Counted from the stretch's first letter, positions 19,482-28,823 are shown. The stretch: DNA of 64,000 nt from Nonomuraea sp. NEAU-A123 (GCF_018603905.1 NZ_JAHFZZ010000003.1:744001-808000); one strand, 5' to 3'. Numbers and translations: made by a program. Notes: generated by a model not told the origin, from the sequence alone.

Positions 19482-19744
19482 CGATGCTCACCTTCCCTTT
19501 GCATTCCCTTATTCCTACCTAAATAGTATGGATAATACACGGCTCCGCGAGTGGGTGCGGCCCCCAGGGGGCTGCTGAAGATCGTGTTCGGCGGTCATGC
19601 GATGTGGGATTTCTTAACACGCCATCAACTACTGAGGGTGACATATCGATCACTCAGAGTGCTAGTCTGCGTGTGGCTCTTGATCCCATAGATCGGGATG
19701 TAACAGCTGGTGTCCCAATCCATGCCAAGGAGGAATCCTCGACA

Positions 19745-20335
19745 ATGAACAGGCCTTACAGAATCACCCTGGTGGGGCTGGTGGGGGTGACCGCGTTGGG
19801 GATGCTGACCAGTACGCAGGCCCAAGCCGCAACATGTCTGGAAGACGCGGCGTGCACAACCACGACCACGTTCGATGTGACCGCGGGTGCGCTGCAGATC
19901 ACGGTCCCCGACGCGGCGGACCTCGCCAACGACGGAGTTCCGGGCGGCTTCGCCTACGGCCCGCTCGGGGCGATCACCGTAACCGACGCGCGAGCATCGG
20001 CCACGCCCGCGTGGACGGCGAGCGTGACCTCCGGAACCTTCATCACCGGCGACGGCGTCGATGCGGGCGAAAGCATCACCAACGCAAGCGTGTACTACTG
20101 TTCCGGCACTGCCACGGCCACAACCGGCACCGGAACCTTCACCGCCGGACAGACGGGATGCGCCGCGCCACCACCCGCGACGGGGCAGGTACTGAGCGCG
20201 CAGCGTACCGCGTACGCCCATACCGCTGGCACCGGCAACAACACCGCGACCTGGAATCCACAACTAACGGTGGCGGTGGGCCTCGACAATGTCGGAGGCC
20301 AGTACACCGGCACGATCACTCATACGGTGACGTAA
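19745..20335 (+). CDS. Secreted single-domain protein (family A surface domain, WxL-like)
   Basis: 196 residues. Seen: a signal peptide (to TQAQA-A), then one beta-rich domain of about 160 residues containing PAWTASVTSGTF, YYCSGTATATTGTGTFTAGQ, TWNPQLTVAV and the ending QYTGTITHTVT. The order of motifs and the ending G-x-Y-T-x-T-x-T-H-x-V resemble the WxL domain of Firmicutes with the second W-x-L replaced. Start ATG 19745 has a perfect AAGGAGG at 19727-19733. It is followed after 4 bases by a DUF916-like gene, the same pairing as at 4157/5133. Confidence 0.78.
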   Translation: MNRPYRITLVGLVGVTALGMLTSTQAQAATCLEDAACTTTTTFDVTAGALQITVPDAADLANDGVPGGFAYGPLGAITVTDARASATPAWTASVTSGTFITGDGVDAGESITNASVYYCSGTATATTGTGTFTAGQTGCAAPPPATGQVLSAQRTAYAHTAGTGNNTATWNPQLTVAVGLDNVGGQYTGTITHTVT

Positions 20336-20339
20336 CCAC

Positions 20340-21383
20340 GTGGCTGCACTTCACAGGATTTTGGCGTCGATGGGGATACTCTCCCTGCTCCTGCAGGGAG
20401 CCGTCGGCGCTCCGGTGCTCGCAGAAGATGGCTCGGACAGCACGCGTCCGAGCCATCCGGAGATCCACGGCAGCATCGGCATCAGATTGCTCGAAGCCTC
20501 ATCGAATCGTCGGGACGATCCTCGAGCCCTGCTCTACATCGTCGATCACATGAATCCCGACAACAGGATCTCCCGGCGATTGGAGGTCAAGAACTCCTCC
20601 GCCACTGCTCAACATGTCACGGTGTACGCAGGTGCGGCGGAAATCGTCCACAACGAGTTCGTGCCGGTGGCAGATCGACACGCCAACGAGCTGAGTTCAT
20701 GGGTTTCCATCGACCCTGCCGAGTTCATCGTGCCGCCGAACGGCCGGGCCCCGTTGAAGGCGACGATCAACATCCCGAAATCCGCGTCCAAGGGGGAGCG
20801 GTATGGCGCCATCTGGGCCGAGGTGGAGTCCTCCTCACCGTCAAAGGCCAATGAGAATGTCAAGATGGTCAACCGGGTGGGCATCAGGATCTATCTCGAT
20901 GTCGGGCCAGGTGGTGATCCACCGTCGGAATTCAGCATCGAGCAATTGACGCCGGGCCGCACCGAGGATGGCATGCCAGTGGTGAAGGCGACGATTCACA
21001 ACACCGGCGAACGCGCCCTCGACATGAGTGGAAAACTGTGGCTGTCCGAAGGGCCAGGTGGGCTGAAAGCCGGCCCCTTCCCGGCACAGACCGGTACGAC
21101 ACTTGCTCCCGGTGACAGCGCACCCGTCATGGTCATGCTCGACCACCGGTTGCCCGACGGCCCGTGGAAGGTCAGGCTTCTGATGGAAAGCGGCCGGGTC
21201 CATCATGAGGCCACCGGCACACTCACCTTTCCGGCGAAGAATGCCGCCTGGGGACTGCCGGCACTCCTGGACTCCTTCCTGCCGCAGCCCCTCATCCTCA
21301 TCGGGGCGATAGCTGCCGGGACGCTCCTGCTTGTCCTCACTATTTACTTGCGCCGCAGAAACCGGCGCCGCGTCGCGTGCTGA
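20340..21383 (+). CDS. DUF916-like secreted protein with C-terminal membrane anchor
   Basis: 347 residues. Seen: a signal segment (ASMGILSLLLQGAVGAPVLA), a beta domain with RRLEVKNSSATAQHVTVYAG and WVSIDPAEFIVPPNGRAPLK (DUF916-like), a second Ig-like domain with HNTGERALDMSGKLWLSEGP, a transmembrane helix (LILIGAIAAGTLLLVLTIYL, about residues 318-337) and an Arg-rich tail. GTG 20340 begins 4 bases after the stop of the family A gene, so the two form an operon. It parallels the 4157 gene product in layout, with only limited sequence similarity that I can see. Confidence 0.75.
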   Translation: MAALHRILASMGILSLLLQGAVGAPVLAEDGSDSTRPSHPEIHGSIGIRLLEASSNRRDDPRALLYIVDHMNPDNRISRRLEVKNSSATAQHVTVYAGAAEIVHNEFVPVADRHANELSSWVSIDPAEFIVPPNGRAPLKATINIPKSASKGERYGAIWAEVESSSPSKANENVKMVNRVGIRIYLDVGPGGDPPSEFSIEQLTPGRTEDGMPVVKATIHNTGERALDMSGKLWLSEGPGGLKAGPFPAQTGTTLAPGDSAPVMVMLDHRLPDGPWKVRLLMESGRVHHEATGTLTFPAKNAAWGLPALLDSFLPQPLILIGAIAAGTLLLVLTIYLRRRNRRRVAC

Positions 21384-21674
21384 TCCGACCTGGGCGGGCA
21401 GACCAACGCGCTCAAGGGGGCGGGCTGCGAATTCGTCCGGAAGACCGACCGCATGGATCGCACCAAGCCTGAACACCTCACGCTCGATCGTCTTCACGCT
21501 AATCACAAAGGAACGTAAATATCCGTTGACGTCGACGTGGCTACGCAGTGTAATAATTCAATTTCAGTGAGTGATATCGTGCTGTCCATGCTCAGTCACA
21601 GGTGGGCACCCGGTCCGCCGTCGCACACTCGATGGGAATGCAGATCGCTGAGCGCCGGGTCGCCCGAGGGCATC
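21384..21674. other. Intergenic, no gene seen
   Basis: The frame of the following RCC1 protein stays open back to 21537, but the extra residues have no signal-peptide character and precede a good start at 21675. A promoter is expected here; I see no consensus match. Confidence 0.4.
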
Positions 21675-23618
21675 ATGACCCACATCCGGCGGGCGGTCGC
21701 GCTCAGCACAATGGTGGCGCTGTCCACCGTGCTCGGATGGGCCGGCCTCACCACGCTGATGCCCGTACCGTCAGCCTTGGCGGTGTCGGCGCACGCCACC
21801 ACGATCGCGTCCGGCTACAGCCACACCTGCACGATCCATAGCGGCAAAGCTTACTGCTGGGGCAGCAACGCCAATGGCGAACTCGGCAACAACACCACGT
21901 CCGTCAGCCCGACGACCACGCCGGTCGCCGTGTACACGGGCGGGGCGTTGGCGGGCAAGACACTCACCCAGATCGTCGCGGGCCAGTCGTTCACCTGCGC
22001 GCTGGACAGCGTCGGCAAGGCCTACTGCTGGGGCTGGAATCCTTACGGGCAGCTCGGGGACAGCTCGTTCACCCAGCGGACAGCGCCCGTCGCCGTGACC
22101 ACCGCCGGTGCGCTCTCCGGCAAAACCCTCACCCAGATCGGCGCCGGTAACTCCTTCGCCTGCGCGCTGGACAGCCTCGGCAAGGCCTACTGCTGGGGAT
22201 ACGACGGGGAGGGGGAACTGGGAGACAACTCGACCACCAACAAGAACGCACCGGTCGCCGTGATCGCCAACGGCGCACTCAACGGCAAAACCCTCACCCA
22301 GATCGGCACCGGCTACGAGCACACCTGTGTGCTGGACAGCCTCGGCAAGGCCTACTGCTGGGGATACAACAGTTTTGGACAGCTCGGCAACAACTCCACC
22401 ACCCAGAGCGCGGTGCCGGTGGTCGTCGCCACAATCGGCACCCCGATCAGCACCAAGACCCTCACCGAGATCAGAGCCGGAAACTGGTTCACCTGCACGC
22501 TGGACAGCCTCGGCAAGGCCTACTGCTGGGGCAGCGGTGCCAACGGACGGCTCGGCAACAACTCCACCGCCCAGAGTCTGATAGCGGTGACCGTCACCAC
22601 CACCGGTACCCCGATCTCCGGCAAGACCCTCACCCAGCTCACCGCAGGCGGCTCCCACGCATGCGCCCTGGACAGCGCCGGTCTCGCGTATTGCTGGGGC
22701 TTCAACAGCACCGGACAACTCGGCAACAACTCCACGACCCAGGCCTTGACGGCAGTGACCGTCAACGCCTCCGGCGTTCTGTCCGGCAAGACCCTCACCC
22801 AGATCAGCGGCGGGAATGACTACACGTGCGCATTGGACAGCGCCAACACCGTGTACTGCTGGGGCGCGAACGCCTCAGGCCAGCTCGGTGACCGCACCAC
22901 CACTCAACACCTCGTCGCCGTACTGGTCACCTCCCAGCCGCCCACTGGTGTCGCCGCCACACCCGGCGACACCACTGCCGCCATTTCCTGGACCGCGCCG
23001 GAATTCCTGAACTCCAGCACCGGCTACACCGCCACGGCCAGCCCAGGCGGGGCGTTCTGCACGACAGGAGGGGCGCTCAACTGTACGATAACCGGCCTGA
23101 CCGATGGCACCACGTACACCATCACGGTCGTCACCTTGATGACCGTTGGCACGTCAGATCCCAGTGCGAGCACCACCGTCGTACCCACCGGTTTCCTGAC
23201 GATCACCGTACCGGCGTCAGCCTCACTCCCTTCGGCGGCGGCCGGCACGACCACCAGCGCTTTCCTCGGCACCATCACGGTCACCGACAACCGGGCGGTG
23301 GCGGGCTTGACCTGGACCGCCACGGTGTCGACGACCACGTTCACCACCGGCGGCGCGACGACCGCCGAGACCATCTCGAAGACCTCCATCACCTACTGGT
23401 CCGGCACGGCCACCTCGACCACCGGCACCGGAACCTTCACCCCCGGACAAGCCACCGCCGGCAACAAACAGGACCTCAGCGTGTCCCGCACGGCCTTCAC
23501 CCTGACCGGGGGAAACAACGTCAACACCGCCGCCTGGAATCCGACCTTGGGCGTGAACGTACCCGCCCAAGCGATAGCGGGCACATACACCGCCACGGTG
23601 ACCCACTCGGTCACCTGA
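21675..23618 (+). CDS. Secreted RCC1-repeat propeller protein with FN3 and family A surface domain
   Basis: 647 residues. Seen: a signal peptide (STMVALSTVLGWAGLTTLMP), seven RCC1-type repeats (about residues 40-440) each with the core TCALDSxGKAYCWGxNxxGQLGNNS, one fibronectin III domain (about 442-525), and a C-terminal domain (about 530-647) homologous to the whole 19745 product, ending GTYTATVTHSVT. Every RCC1 blade has two Cys, probably paired outside the cell. The start is ATG 21675 with CGAGGG upstream. By analogy with the giant protein, the last domain is probably the attachment module and the propeller the exposed binding head (inference). Confidence 0.85.
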   Translation: MTHIRRAVALSTMVALSTVLGWAGLTTLMPVPSALAVSAHATTIASGYSHTCTIHSGKAYCWGSNANGELGNNTTSVSPTTTPVAVYTGGALAGKTLTQIVAGQSFTCALDSVGKAYCWGWNPYGQLGDSSFTQRTAPVAVTTAGALSGKTLTQIGAGNSFACALDSLGKAYCWGYDGEGELGDNSTTNKNAPVAVIANGALNGKTLTQIGTGYEHTCVLDSLGKAYCWGYNSFGQLGNNSTTQSAVPVVVATIGTPISTKTLTEIRAGNWFTCTLDSLGKAYCWGSGANGRLGNNSTAQSLIAVTVTTTGTPISGKTLTQLTAGGSHACALDSAGLAYCWGFNSTGQLGNNSTTQALTAVTVNASGVLSGKTLTQISGGNDYTCALDSANTVYCWGANASGQLGDRTTTQHLVAVLVTSQPPTGVAATPGDTTAAISWTAPEFLNSSTGYTATASPGGAFCTTGGALNCTITGLTDGTTYTITVVTLMTVGTSDPSASTTVVPTGFLTITVPASASLPSAAAGTTTSAFLGTITVTDNRAVAGLTWTATVSTTTFTTGGATTAETISKTSITYWSGTATSTTGTGTFTPGQATAGNKQDLSVSRTAFTLTGGNNVNTAAWNPTLGVNVPAQAIAGTYTATVTHSVT

Positions 23619-23861
23619 CGCACCGCCGACCTGCCGCGCTACCGGGTGATGCTCGGCTCACATGACGCCTTGGAAGGTCCGCGTGCTTTCGCGGAGCGCA
23701 GGCCTCCGTGCTGGAGAAGTGCATGAATCGGCAAGGGAAGTGACCTGGTCGTCCGCATTCCTCCATCGCCGTGGTCACTATGTGCATCGTGCGCTTACTC
23801 CGTGTCATTGGCGGCGATACCTAACGCATTACGCCCAACTGCCGAGACGGGGGCCGTGGAC

Positions 23862-24902
23862 ATGAGCGAAACCACGACGGACACCGCTGTGGACGAGGTG
23901 CACATTCTGTGGACCTCGGAGGGCATGAGCTGCGACGGCGACACGGTCTCGGTGACGGCGGCTTCCCAGCCGAGCCTCGAAGAGGTGCTGCTCGGCCTGG
24001 TGCCCGGACTGCCGAAGGTGCGGCTGCACAACAAGGTGCTGGCGGCGGAGACGGGCAGCGACTTCATGGCCGCCTTCCACCAGGCCGCGGAGGGCGGCCT
24101 ACGCCCGTTCGTCTTCGTCGTCGAGGGGTCGATCCCCAACGAGAAGATCAACGGCGAGGGTTACTGGACGTCGATGGGGAACGATCCGGTGACCGGGCAG
24201 CCGATCACCGTCAACCAGTGGATCGACCGGCTCGCGCCGCAGGCGTGGGCGGTGGTCGCGATAGGCACCTGCGCGACGTACGGCGGCATCCACGCGATGG
24301 CCGGGAACCCGACGGGCAGCATGGGACTCGGCGACTACCTGGGCCACGACTTCCGCTCGGCCGGCGGGCTGCCCATCGTCAACGTGCCGGGCTGCCCGGT
24401 GCAGCCCGACAACTTCATGGAGACCCTGACCTGGCTGCTGTACCAGGCCGCGGGGCTGGCGCCCATGATCCCTCTCGACAAGCAGCTGCGGCCGACCTGG
24501 TTGTTCGGCAAGACGGTGCACGAGGGGTGCGACCGGGCCGGCTACTACGAGCAGGGCGACTTCGCCAAGGACTACAACTCACCCAAGTGCCAGGTCAAGG
24601 TCGGCTGCTGGGGCCCGGTGGTCAACTGCAACGTCCCCAAGCGCGGCTGGATGGGCGGGATCGGCGGCTGCCCCAACGTGGGCGGCATCTGCATCGGCTG
24701 CACGATGCCCGGGTTCCCCGACAAGTTCATGCCGTTCATGGACCAGCCACCCGGTGCGCTGGTCTCCTCCACCGCGACCGGCGCGTACGGATCGCTCATC
24801 CGCAAGCTGCGCGGCATCACCAACAGGACGGTCAACAAGGAGCCGAAGTGGCGCCACAACGAGCCTGAGTTGACGAGTGGCTACCAACCGGAACAGCGCT
24901 AG
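23862..24902 (+). CDS. hhyS: [NiFe] hydrogenase small subunit (group 1h, actinobacterial type)
   Basis: 346 residues; electron-transfer subunit of a soluble or membrane-attached H2-oxidising hydrogenase. Seen: a proximal-cluster region in which the usual CxxC is C24-D25-G26-D27, so one Cys ligand is replaced by Asp, as described for actinobacterial-type hydrogenases with a 3Cys/1Asp [4Fe-4S] cluster. Further cluster ligands lie at IGTCATYGG, NVPGCPVQPDN, HEGCDRAG, KCQVKVGCWGP, GGCPN and ICIGCTMPG. There is no twin-arginine signal. This subgroup scavenges atmospheric H2 in Streptomyces, Mycobacterium and relatives. Start ATG 23862; first gene of a long operon, 18 bases before hhyL. Confidence 0.93.
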   Translation: MSETTTDTAVDEVHILWTSEGMSCDGDTVSVTAASQPSLEEVLLGLVPGLPKVRLHNKVLAAETGSDFMAAFHQAAEGGLRPFVFVVEGSIPNEKINGEGYWTSMGNDPVTGQPITVNQWIDRLAPQAWAVVAIGTCATYGGIHAMAGNPTGSMGLGDYLGHDFRSAGGLPIVNVPGCPVQPDNFMETLTWLLYQAAGLAPMIPLDKQLRPTWLFGKTVHEGCDRAGYYEQGDFAKDYNSPKCQVKVGCWGPVVNCNVPKRGWMGGIGGCPNVGGICIGCTMPGFPDKFMPFMDQPPGALVSSTATGAYGSLIRKLRGITNRTVNKEPKWRHNEPELTSGYQPEQR

Positions 24903-24920
24903 GCGAGAGGGAACAACGCG

Positions 24921-26714
24921 GTGACCATCCGATCCAAGGAGGCTCAGGAGACTCGGCAACTGGTCGAGATGTCCTGGGATCCCATCACCCGCATCATCGG
25001 CAACCTGGGGATCTACACGAAGATCGACTTCAACAACAACGAGGTCGTCGAGTGTAAGAGCACCTCCTCGTTGTTCCGGGGCTACAGCGTGTTCATGCGC
25101 GGCAAGGACCCGCGGGACTCGCACTTCATCACCAGCCGCATCTGCGGCATCTGCGGCGACAACCACGCGACCTGCTCGGTCTACGCGCAGAACATGGCGT
25201 ACGGCATCAAGACCCCGCCACTGGGCGAGTGGATCATCAATCTCGGCGAGGCTGCCGAGTACATGTTCGACCACACGCTGTTCCAGGACAATCTGGTGTT
25301 CGTCGACTACTGCGAGCAGATCGTCAAGGAGACCAACCCCAGCCTGCTGCGCAGGGCGGAGACCACGGAGGCGCCGCACGCCGACGTCCACGGGTATCGG
25401 ACGATCGCCGACATCATGCGGGCGTTCAACCCGTTCACCGGCGCGATGTACCGCGAGGCACTGCAGGTGAGCCGGGTCACCAGGGAGATGTTCTGCCTGA
25501 TGGAGGGGCGGCACGTGCATCCCTCGACGCTCTATCCGGGCGGCGTGGGCACGGTGGCGACACCCCAGTTGTTCACCGACTACCTGTCCCGGCTGCTCAG
25601 GGTCCTCGACTTCATCAAGAAGGTCGTCCCGGTCAACGACGACCTGTTCGACTTCTTCTACGAGGCGCTGCCCGGATACGAGGAGGTCGGCCGGCGGCGG
25701 ATCATGCTGGGCTGCTGGGGCTCCTTCCAGGACCCGGCCGTCGTCGACTACGACTACCGGACCATGGGCGAGTGGGGCCGGGGCATGTTCGTCACCCCGG
25801 GCATCGTCCTGGACGGCGAGCTGCGCACCACGAGCCTGGTGGACATCAACCTCGGCATCCGGATCCTGCTGGGCAGCTCGTACTACGACGACTGGCAGAA
25901 CGAGGAGATCTTCGTCAGCCACGACCCGCTCGGCAACCCCGTGGACCGGCGCCATCCGTGGAACCAGACGACGCTGCCGAAGCCGCAGAAGCGGGACCTG
26001 GCGGACGGCAACTACAGCTGGGTCATGAGCCCCCGCTGGTACGACGACCGCACCGGCGATCACCTCGCGCTCGACACCGGCGGCGGGGCGCTCGCCCGGC
26101 TCTGGACGACGGCGCTGGCCGGCATCGTCGACACCGGATTCGTCCGGGCGACCGGTCACAGCGTGGAGATCAACCTGCCCAAGAGCACGCTCCTGCCGGA
26201 GATGAGGTTCGAGTGGAAGGTGCCCCAGTGGTCCAACACGATCGAGCGCAACCGGGCCCGCATCTACTTCATCGCCTACTCCGCCGCGATGGCCTTCCAC
26301 TTCCTGGACAAAGCGATGGCCGAGGTACGGGCCGGCCGGACGAAGGTCTTCACCGACTTCGACGTGCCCGATGACGCGATCGGCTGCGGTTTCCACGAGG
26401 CGGTGCGCGGGGTTCTGTCGCACCACATGGTGATCCGCGACGGCAAGATCGCCAACTACCACCCGTACCCGCCCACGCCGTGGAACGCGAGCCCTCGCGA
26501 CAGCTACGGCACTCCCGGCCCGTACGAGGACGCCGTGCAGGGGATGCACATCTTCGAGGAGAACGGCCCGGAGAACTTCAAGGGCATCGACATCATGCGT
26601 ACGGTACGCAGCTTCGACCCCTGCCTCCCGTGCGGTGTCCACATGTACCTCGGCGACGGGAAGGTGCTCAAGCAGGTGCACTCCCCGACGCTGGGCACGA
26701 GCGTCTCCGGATAG
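24921..26714 (+). CDS. hhyL: [NiFe] hydrogenase large subunit (group 1h)
   Basis: 597 residues; carries the NiFe(CN)2CO active site. Seen: L1 motif RICGICGDNH (Cys75, Cys78, His82) and L2 motif DPCLPCGVH (Cys568, Cys571, His574). These provide the four Cys ligands. A 23-residue tail follows His574, the normal cleavage point for the maturation protease, which is encoded at 29803. Start GTG 24921 with GAGAGGGA upstream. The length and the acidic insertion regions fit the Hhy subgroup rather than the standard group 1 or group 2 enzymes. Confidence 0.95.
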   Translation: MTIRSKEAQETRQLVEMSWDPITRIIGNLGIYTKIDFNNNEVVECKSTSSLFRGYSVFMRGKDPRDSHFITSRICGICGDNHATCSVYAQNMAYGIKTPPLGEWIINLGEAAEYMFDHTLFQDNLVFVDYCEQIVKETNPSLLRRAETTEAPHADVHGYRTIADIMRAFNPFTGAMYREALQVSRVTREMFCLMEGRHVHPSTLYPGGVGTVATPQLFTDYLSRLLRVLDFIKKVVPVNDDLFDFFYEALPGYEEVGRRRIMLGCWGSFQDPAVVDYDYRTMGEWGRGMFVTPGIVLDGELRTTSLVDINLGIRILLGSSYYDDWQNEEIFVSHDPLGNPVDRRHPWNQTTLPKPQKRDLADGNYSWVMSPRWYDDRTGDHLALDTGGGALARLWTTALAGIVDTGFVRATGHSVEINLPKSTLLPEMRFEWKVPQWSNTIERNRARIYFIAYSAAMAFHFLDKAMAEVRAGRTKVFTDFDVPDDAIGCGFHEAVRGVLSHHMVIRDGKIANYHPYPPTPWNASPRDSYGTPGPYEDAVQGMHIFEENGPENFKGIDIMRTVRSFDPCLPCGVHMYLGDGKVLKQVHSPTLGTSVSG

Positions 26715-26723
26715 GGGCGGGCG

Positions 26724-27239
26724 ATGTCACTGACCGACCGCGCGGCCGCCGAGCGGGTGGCCCGGGTCGACGCCCTGCTGGACGGCGTCGAGTCGCTGCC
26801 CGACCCCGGGCCCACCGTCGAGGTGCTCCAGGCGCTGCTCGACCTGTACGGCGAGGCTCTGGCCCGGATCGTCGCGATCGGCGGGGACACGCTCGGGCCC
26901 GCGCTCGCCGAGGACGAACTGGTCGCCTACCTGCTGTTGCTGCACGGCCTGCATCCGATGGACGTGTCCGCCCGAGTCGAGCGGGCCGTGAGCCGCGTAC
27001 GACCCCGGCTCGGCGGCTCGGCCGTCGAGGCGGTGACCGTGGCGGACGGCGTGGCGAGGGTGCGGCTCCAGCGCGGTCGCGGTGGCTGCGGTGGCGCGGC
27101 CGATCCGTCGGGCCTGCTGGAGGAGGCGATCCAGAACGCCGCCCCGGAGCTCGACCGGGTGGAGATCGAGGAGGTCGGCCCGCCCCCCGTCCTGATCACC
27201 ATCGACACCCTGCGCCGCCCCGGCACCCGGGCGTCATGA
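26724..27239 (+). CDS. NifU-like domain protein of the hydrogenase operon
   Basis: 171 residues. Seen: an N-terminal helical region and a C-terminal NifU-like fold (VEAVTVADGVARVRLQ, GRGGCGGAADPSGLLEEAIQN, PELDRVEIEEV). The canonical C-x-x-C that carries an Fe-S cluster is reduced to a single Cys in GRGGCGG, so classical cluster scaffolding is doubtful. NifU-like proteins recur in group 1h hydrogenase operons; a role in Fe-S assembly or electron transfer is inferred. It begins 9 bases after hhyL and overlaps the next gene by ATGA. Confidence 0.75.
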   Translation: MSLTDRAAAERVARVDALLDGVESLPDPGPTVEVLQALLDLYGEALARIVAIGGDTLGPALAEDELVAYLLLLHGLHPMDVSARVERAVSRVRPRLGGSAVEAVTVADGVARVRLQRGRGGCGGAADPSGLLEEAIQNAAPELDRVEIEEVGPPPVLITIDTLRRPGTRAS

Positions 27240-27943
27240 GGGAGCACGGCATGGCGCCACGGGGTCTGCGCGGCCTCATCAACCGAGCAGCCGACCGGCC
27301 TCGGGACGACACCGACCGGCCGGCCGGGAGGTCCCCGGCGGACCAGGACGCCGACCAGTGCCGGTGCGAGCTGTGCGCCGCACCCATCCCGGCCGAGCAC
27401 CGGCACCTGCTCGAGCCGGCGGCCCGCGAACCACGCTGTGCCTGCCGGCCGTGCGCCCTGCTCTTCGACCACCCACCGGCGGAGGGCGACCACTACCGCC
27501 TGGTGCCCGACCGCCGCTGGTACCTGCCGGACTTCGCCCTCGACGACGCCACCTGGGAGTCCCTGGAGATCCCCGTACAAATGGCGTTCGCCTGCCGCGA
27601 CTCCTCCGACGGCCGGACCGTGATCCGGTACCCCGGCCCGGCCGGAGCGGTCGAGGCCGCGACCGCTCCGGCCGCCTGGGCCGAGGTGGAAGCGGCCAAC
27701 CCCGTGCTGCGGCACCTGGCCCCGGACGTGGAGGCGCTCCTGGTCAACCGGACCGGCGGCGCGCGAGACCACTGGCTCGTGCCGATCGACGACTGCTTCG
27801 CCCTCGTCGCCGTGCTCAGGTCCCGGTGGAAGGGCCTGGCCGGTGGCCAGGACGTCTGGAACGGGGTCGGCGCCTTCTTCACCGAACTGCGGGGCCGGGC
27901 CAAGCCCGTGCCCGCGGACCTGTCGAAAGGAGTTCCACGATGA
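27236..27943 (+). CDS. DUF5947-like hydrogenase-associated protein with Zn-ribbon
   Basis: 235 residues. Seen: after an Arg/Asp-rich start, a probable zinc ribbon CELC ... CACRPC (about residues 44-78), then an alpha/beta region with HYRLVPDRRWYLPDFALDD and DHWLVPIDDCFALVAVLR. I recall this layout from the DUF5947 family that accompanies actinobacterial hydrogenases. Its biochemical role is unknown. ATGA overlaps at both ends show tight translational coupling within the operon, so a stoichiometric role in hydrogenase assembly or electron transfer is likely (inference). Confidence 0.7.
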   Translation: MREHGMAPRGLRGLINRAADRPRDDTDRPAGRSPADQDADQCRCELCAAPIPAEHRHLLEPAAREPRCACRPCALLFDHPPAEGDHYRLVPDRRWYLPDFALDDATWESLEIPVQMAFACRDSSDGRTVIRYPGPAGAVEAATAPAAWAEVEAANPVLRHLAPDVEALLVNRTGGARDHWLVPIDDCFALVAVLRSRWKGLAGGQDVWNGVGAFFTELRGRAKPVPADLSKGVPR

Positions 27944-28152
27944 CCGGCAACATCAAGGTGGGCCGCCCCCAAGTGCGGCCCGACGCGCCCGCGCACCTGA
28001 AGGGCGTCCATGAGGGGAACGCGCTCGGCAACTACGAGAAGCAACCGGGCCACCTCCCCGGCGGCTTCTCGACGGCGGCGCGATCCACCGGCATCAACCC
28101 GCGGGACCACGACCCGATCGACCCGGCCATGCCCAACCTGTCCCCGGCATGA
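27940..28152 (+). CDS. Small (70-aa) hydrogenase-operon protein
   Basis: 70 residues with no signal or membrane segment. Seen: a Gly/Pro/His-rich sequence (MTGNIKVGRPQVRPDAPAHL, then GNYEKQPGHLPGGFS and INPRDHDPIDPAMPNLSPA). ATG 27940 overlaps the previous stop and has AAAGGAG at 27927-27932; its own stop overlaps ATG 28149. The conserved position and excellent translation signals make it a real gene, though I cannot assign a function. A small structural or assembly partner of the hydrogenase is possible. Confidence 0.75.
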   Translation: MTGNIKVGRPQVRPDAPAHLKGVHEGNALGNYEKQPGHLPGGFSTAARSTGINPRDHDPIDPAMPNLSPA

Positions 28153-28820
28153 AGCCGACACCGAACAGGGACGACGCACGGCCGCCGGAGCTGAGGTTCG
28201 CGGTCGAGAAGGCCGAGGCGGTGGACTTCGCCGCCGTGCCGACGGTGCGGTTCACGCTGCGGATCGACGGCGCCGGCGCGCCGCCGGTCCGGTGCCTCGC
28301 GCTGGACACCCAGATCCGCGTCGCCGCCGCGCGGCGCCGCCACGACCCGCCGACCCGGCGGCGGCTCACCGAGCTGTTCGGCGCGCCCGAGGAGTGGGGC
28401 AGGACGTCGAGGAGCCTGCTGTGGGCGCGGGTGGTGACGCAGGTCCCCGGGTTCGACGGGGGCACGATCACGAGCATCGACGTGAGCTGCACCTACGACT
28501 TCGAGGTGGCGGTCGCCAAGTACTTCCACACCCTGCCGGACGGCGAGGTCCCGCTGGACTTCCTGTTCAGCGGGACGATCTTCTACGCCGACGCCGGCCT
28601 GCTCCGGGTGGCCCGGATCCCCTGGGACACCGACGCCGCGTTCCGGATGCCGGTCCAGGTCTGGAAGGACGTCATGAACCACTACTTCCCGCGCAGCGCC
28701 TGGCTCCGGCTGGACCGCGAGGCGTTCGACCGGCTGTACGACTACAAGATCCAGCACACGCTGACGAGCTGGGAAGACGTGGTGGGGAAACTGCTGGCGA
28801 GCGAACCGGGTGGTGGCTGA
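28149..28820 (+). CDS. DUF6084-like hydrogenase-associated protein
   Basis: 223 residues, soluble. Seen: beta-rich N-terminal part (VRFTLRIDGAGAPPVRCLAL), TITSIDVSCTYDFEVAVAKY, a Leu/Phe-rich strand region (GEVPLDFLFSGTIFYAD) and a Trp/Tyr-rich C-terminus (VWKDVMNHYFPRSAWLRLDR). This corresponds, as I recall, to the DUF6084 family found in group 1h hydrogenase clusters. No catalytic motif is visible. It overlaps the previous gene by ATGA and is followed 3 bases later by the next accessory gene. Confidence 0.7.
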   Translation: MKPTPNRDDARPPELRFAVEKAEAVDFAAVPTVRFTLRIDGAGAPPVRCLALDTQIRVAAARRRHDPPTRRRLTELFGAPEEWGRTSRSLLWARVVTQVPGFDGGTITSIDVSCTYDFEVAVAKYFHTLPDGEVPLDFLFSGTIFYADAGLLRVARIPWDTDAAFRMPVQVWKDVMNHYFPRSAWLRLDREAFDRLYDYKIQHTLTSWEDVVGKLLASEPGGG

Positions 28821-28823
28821 CCG

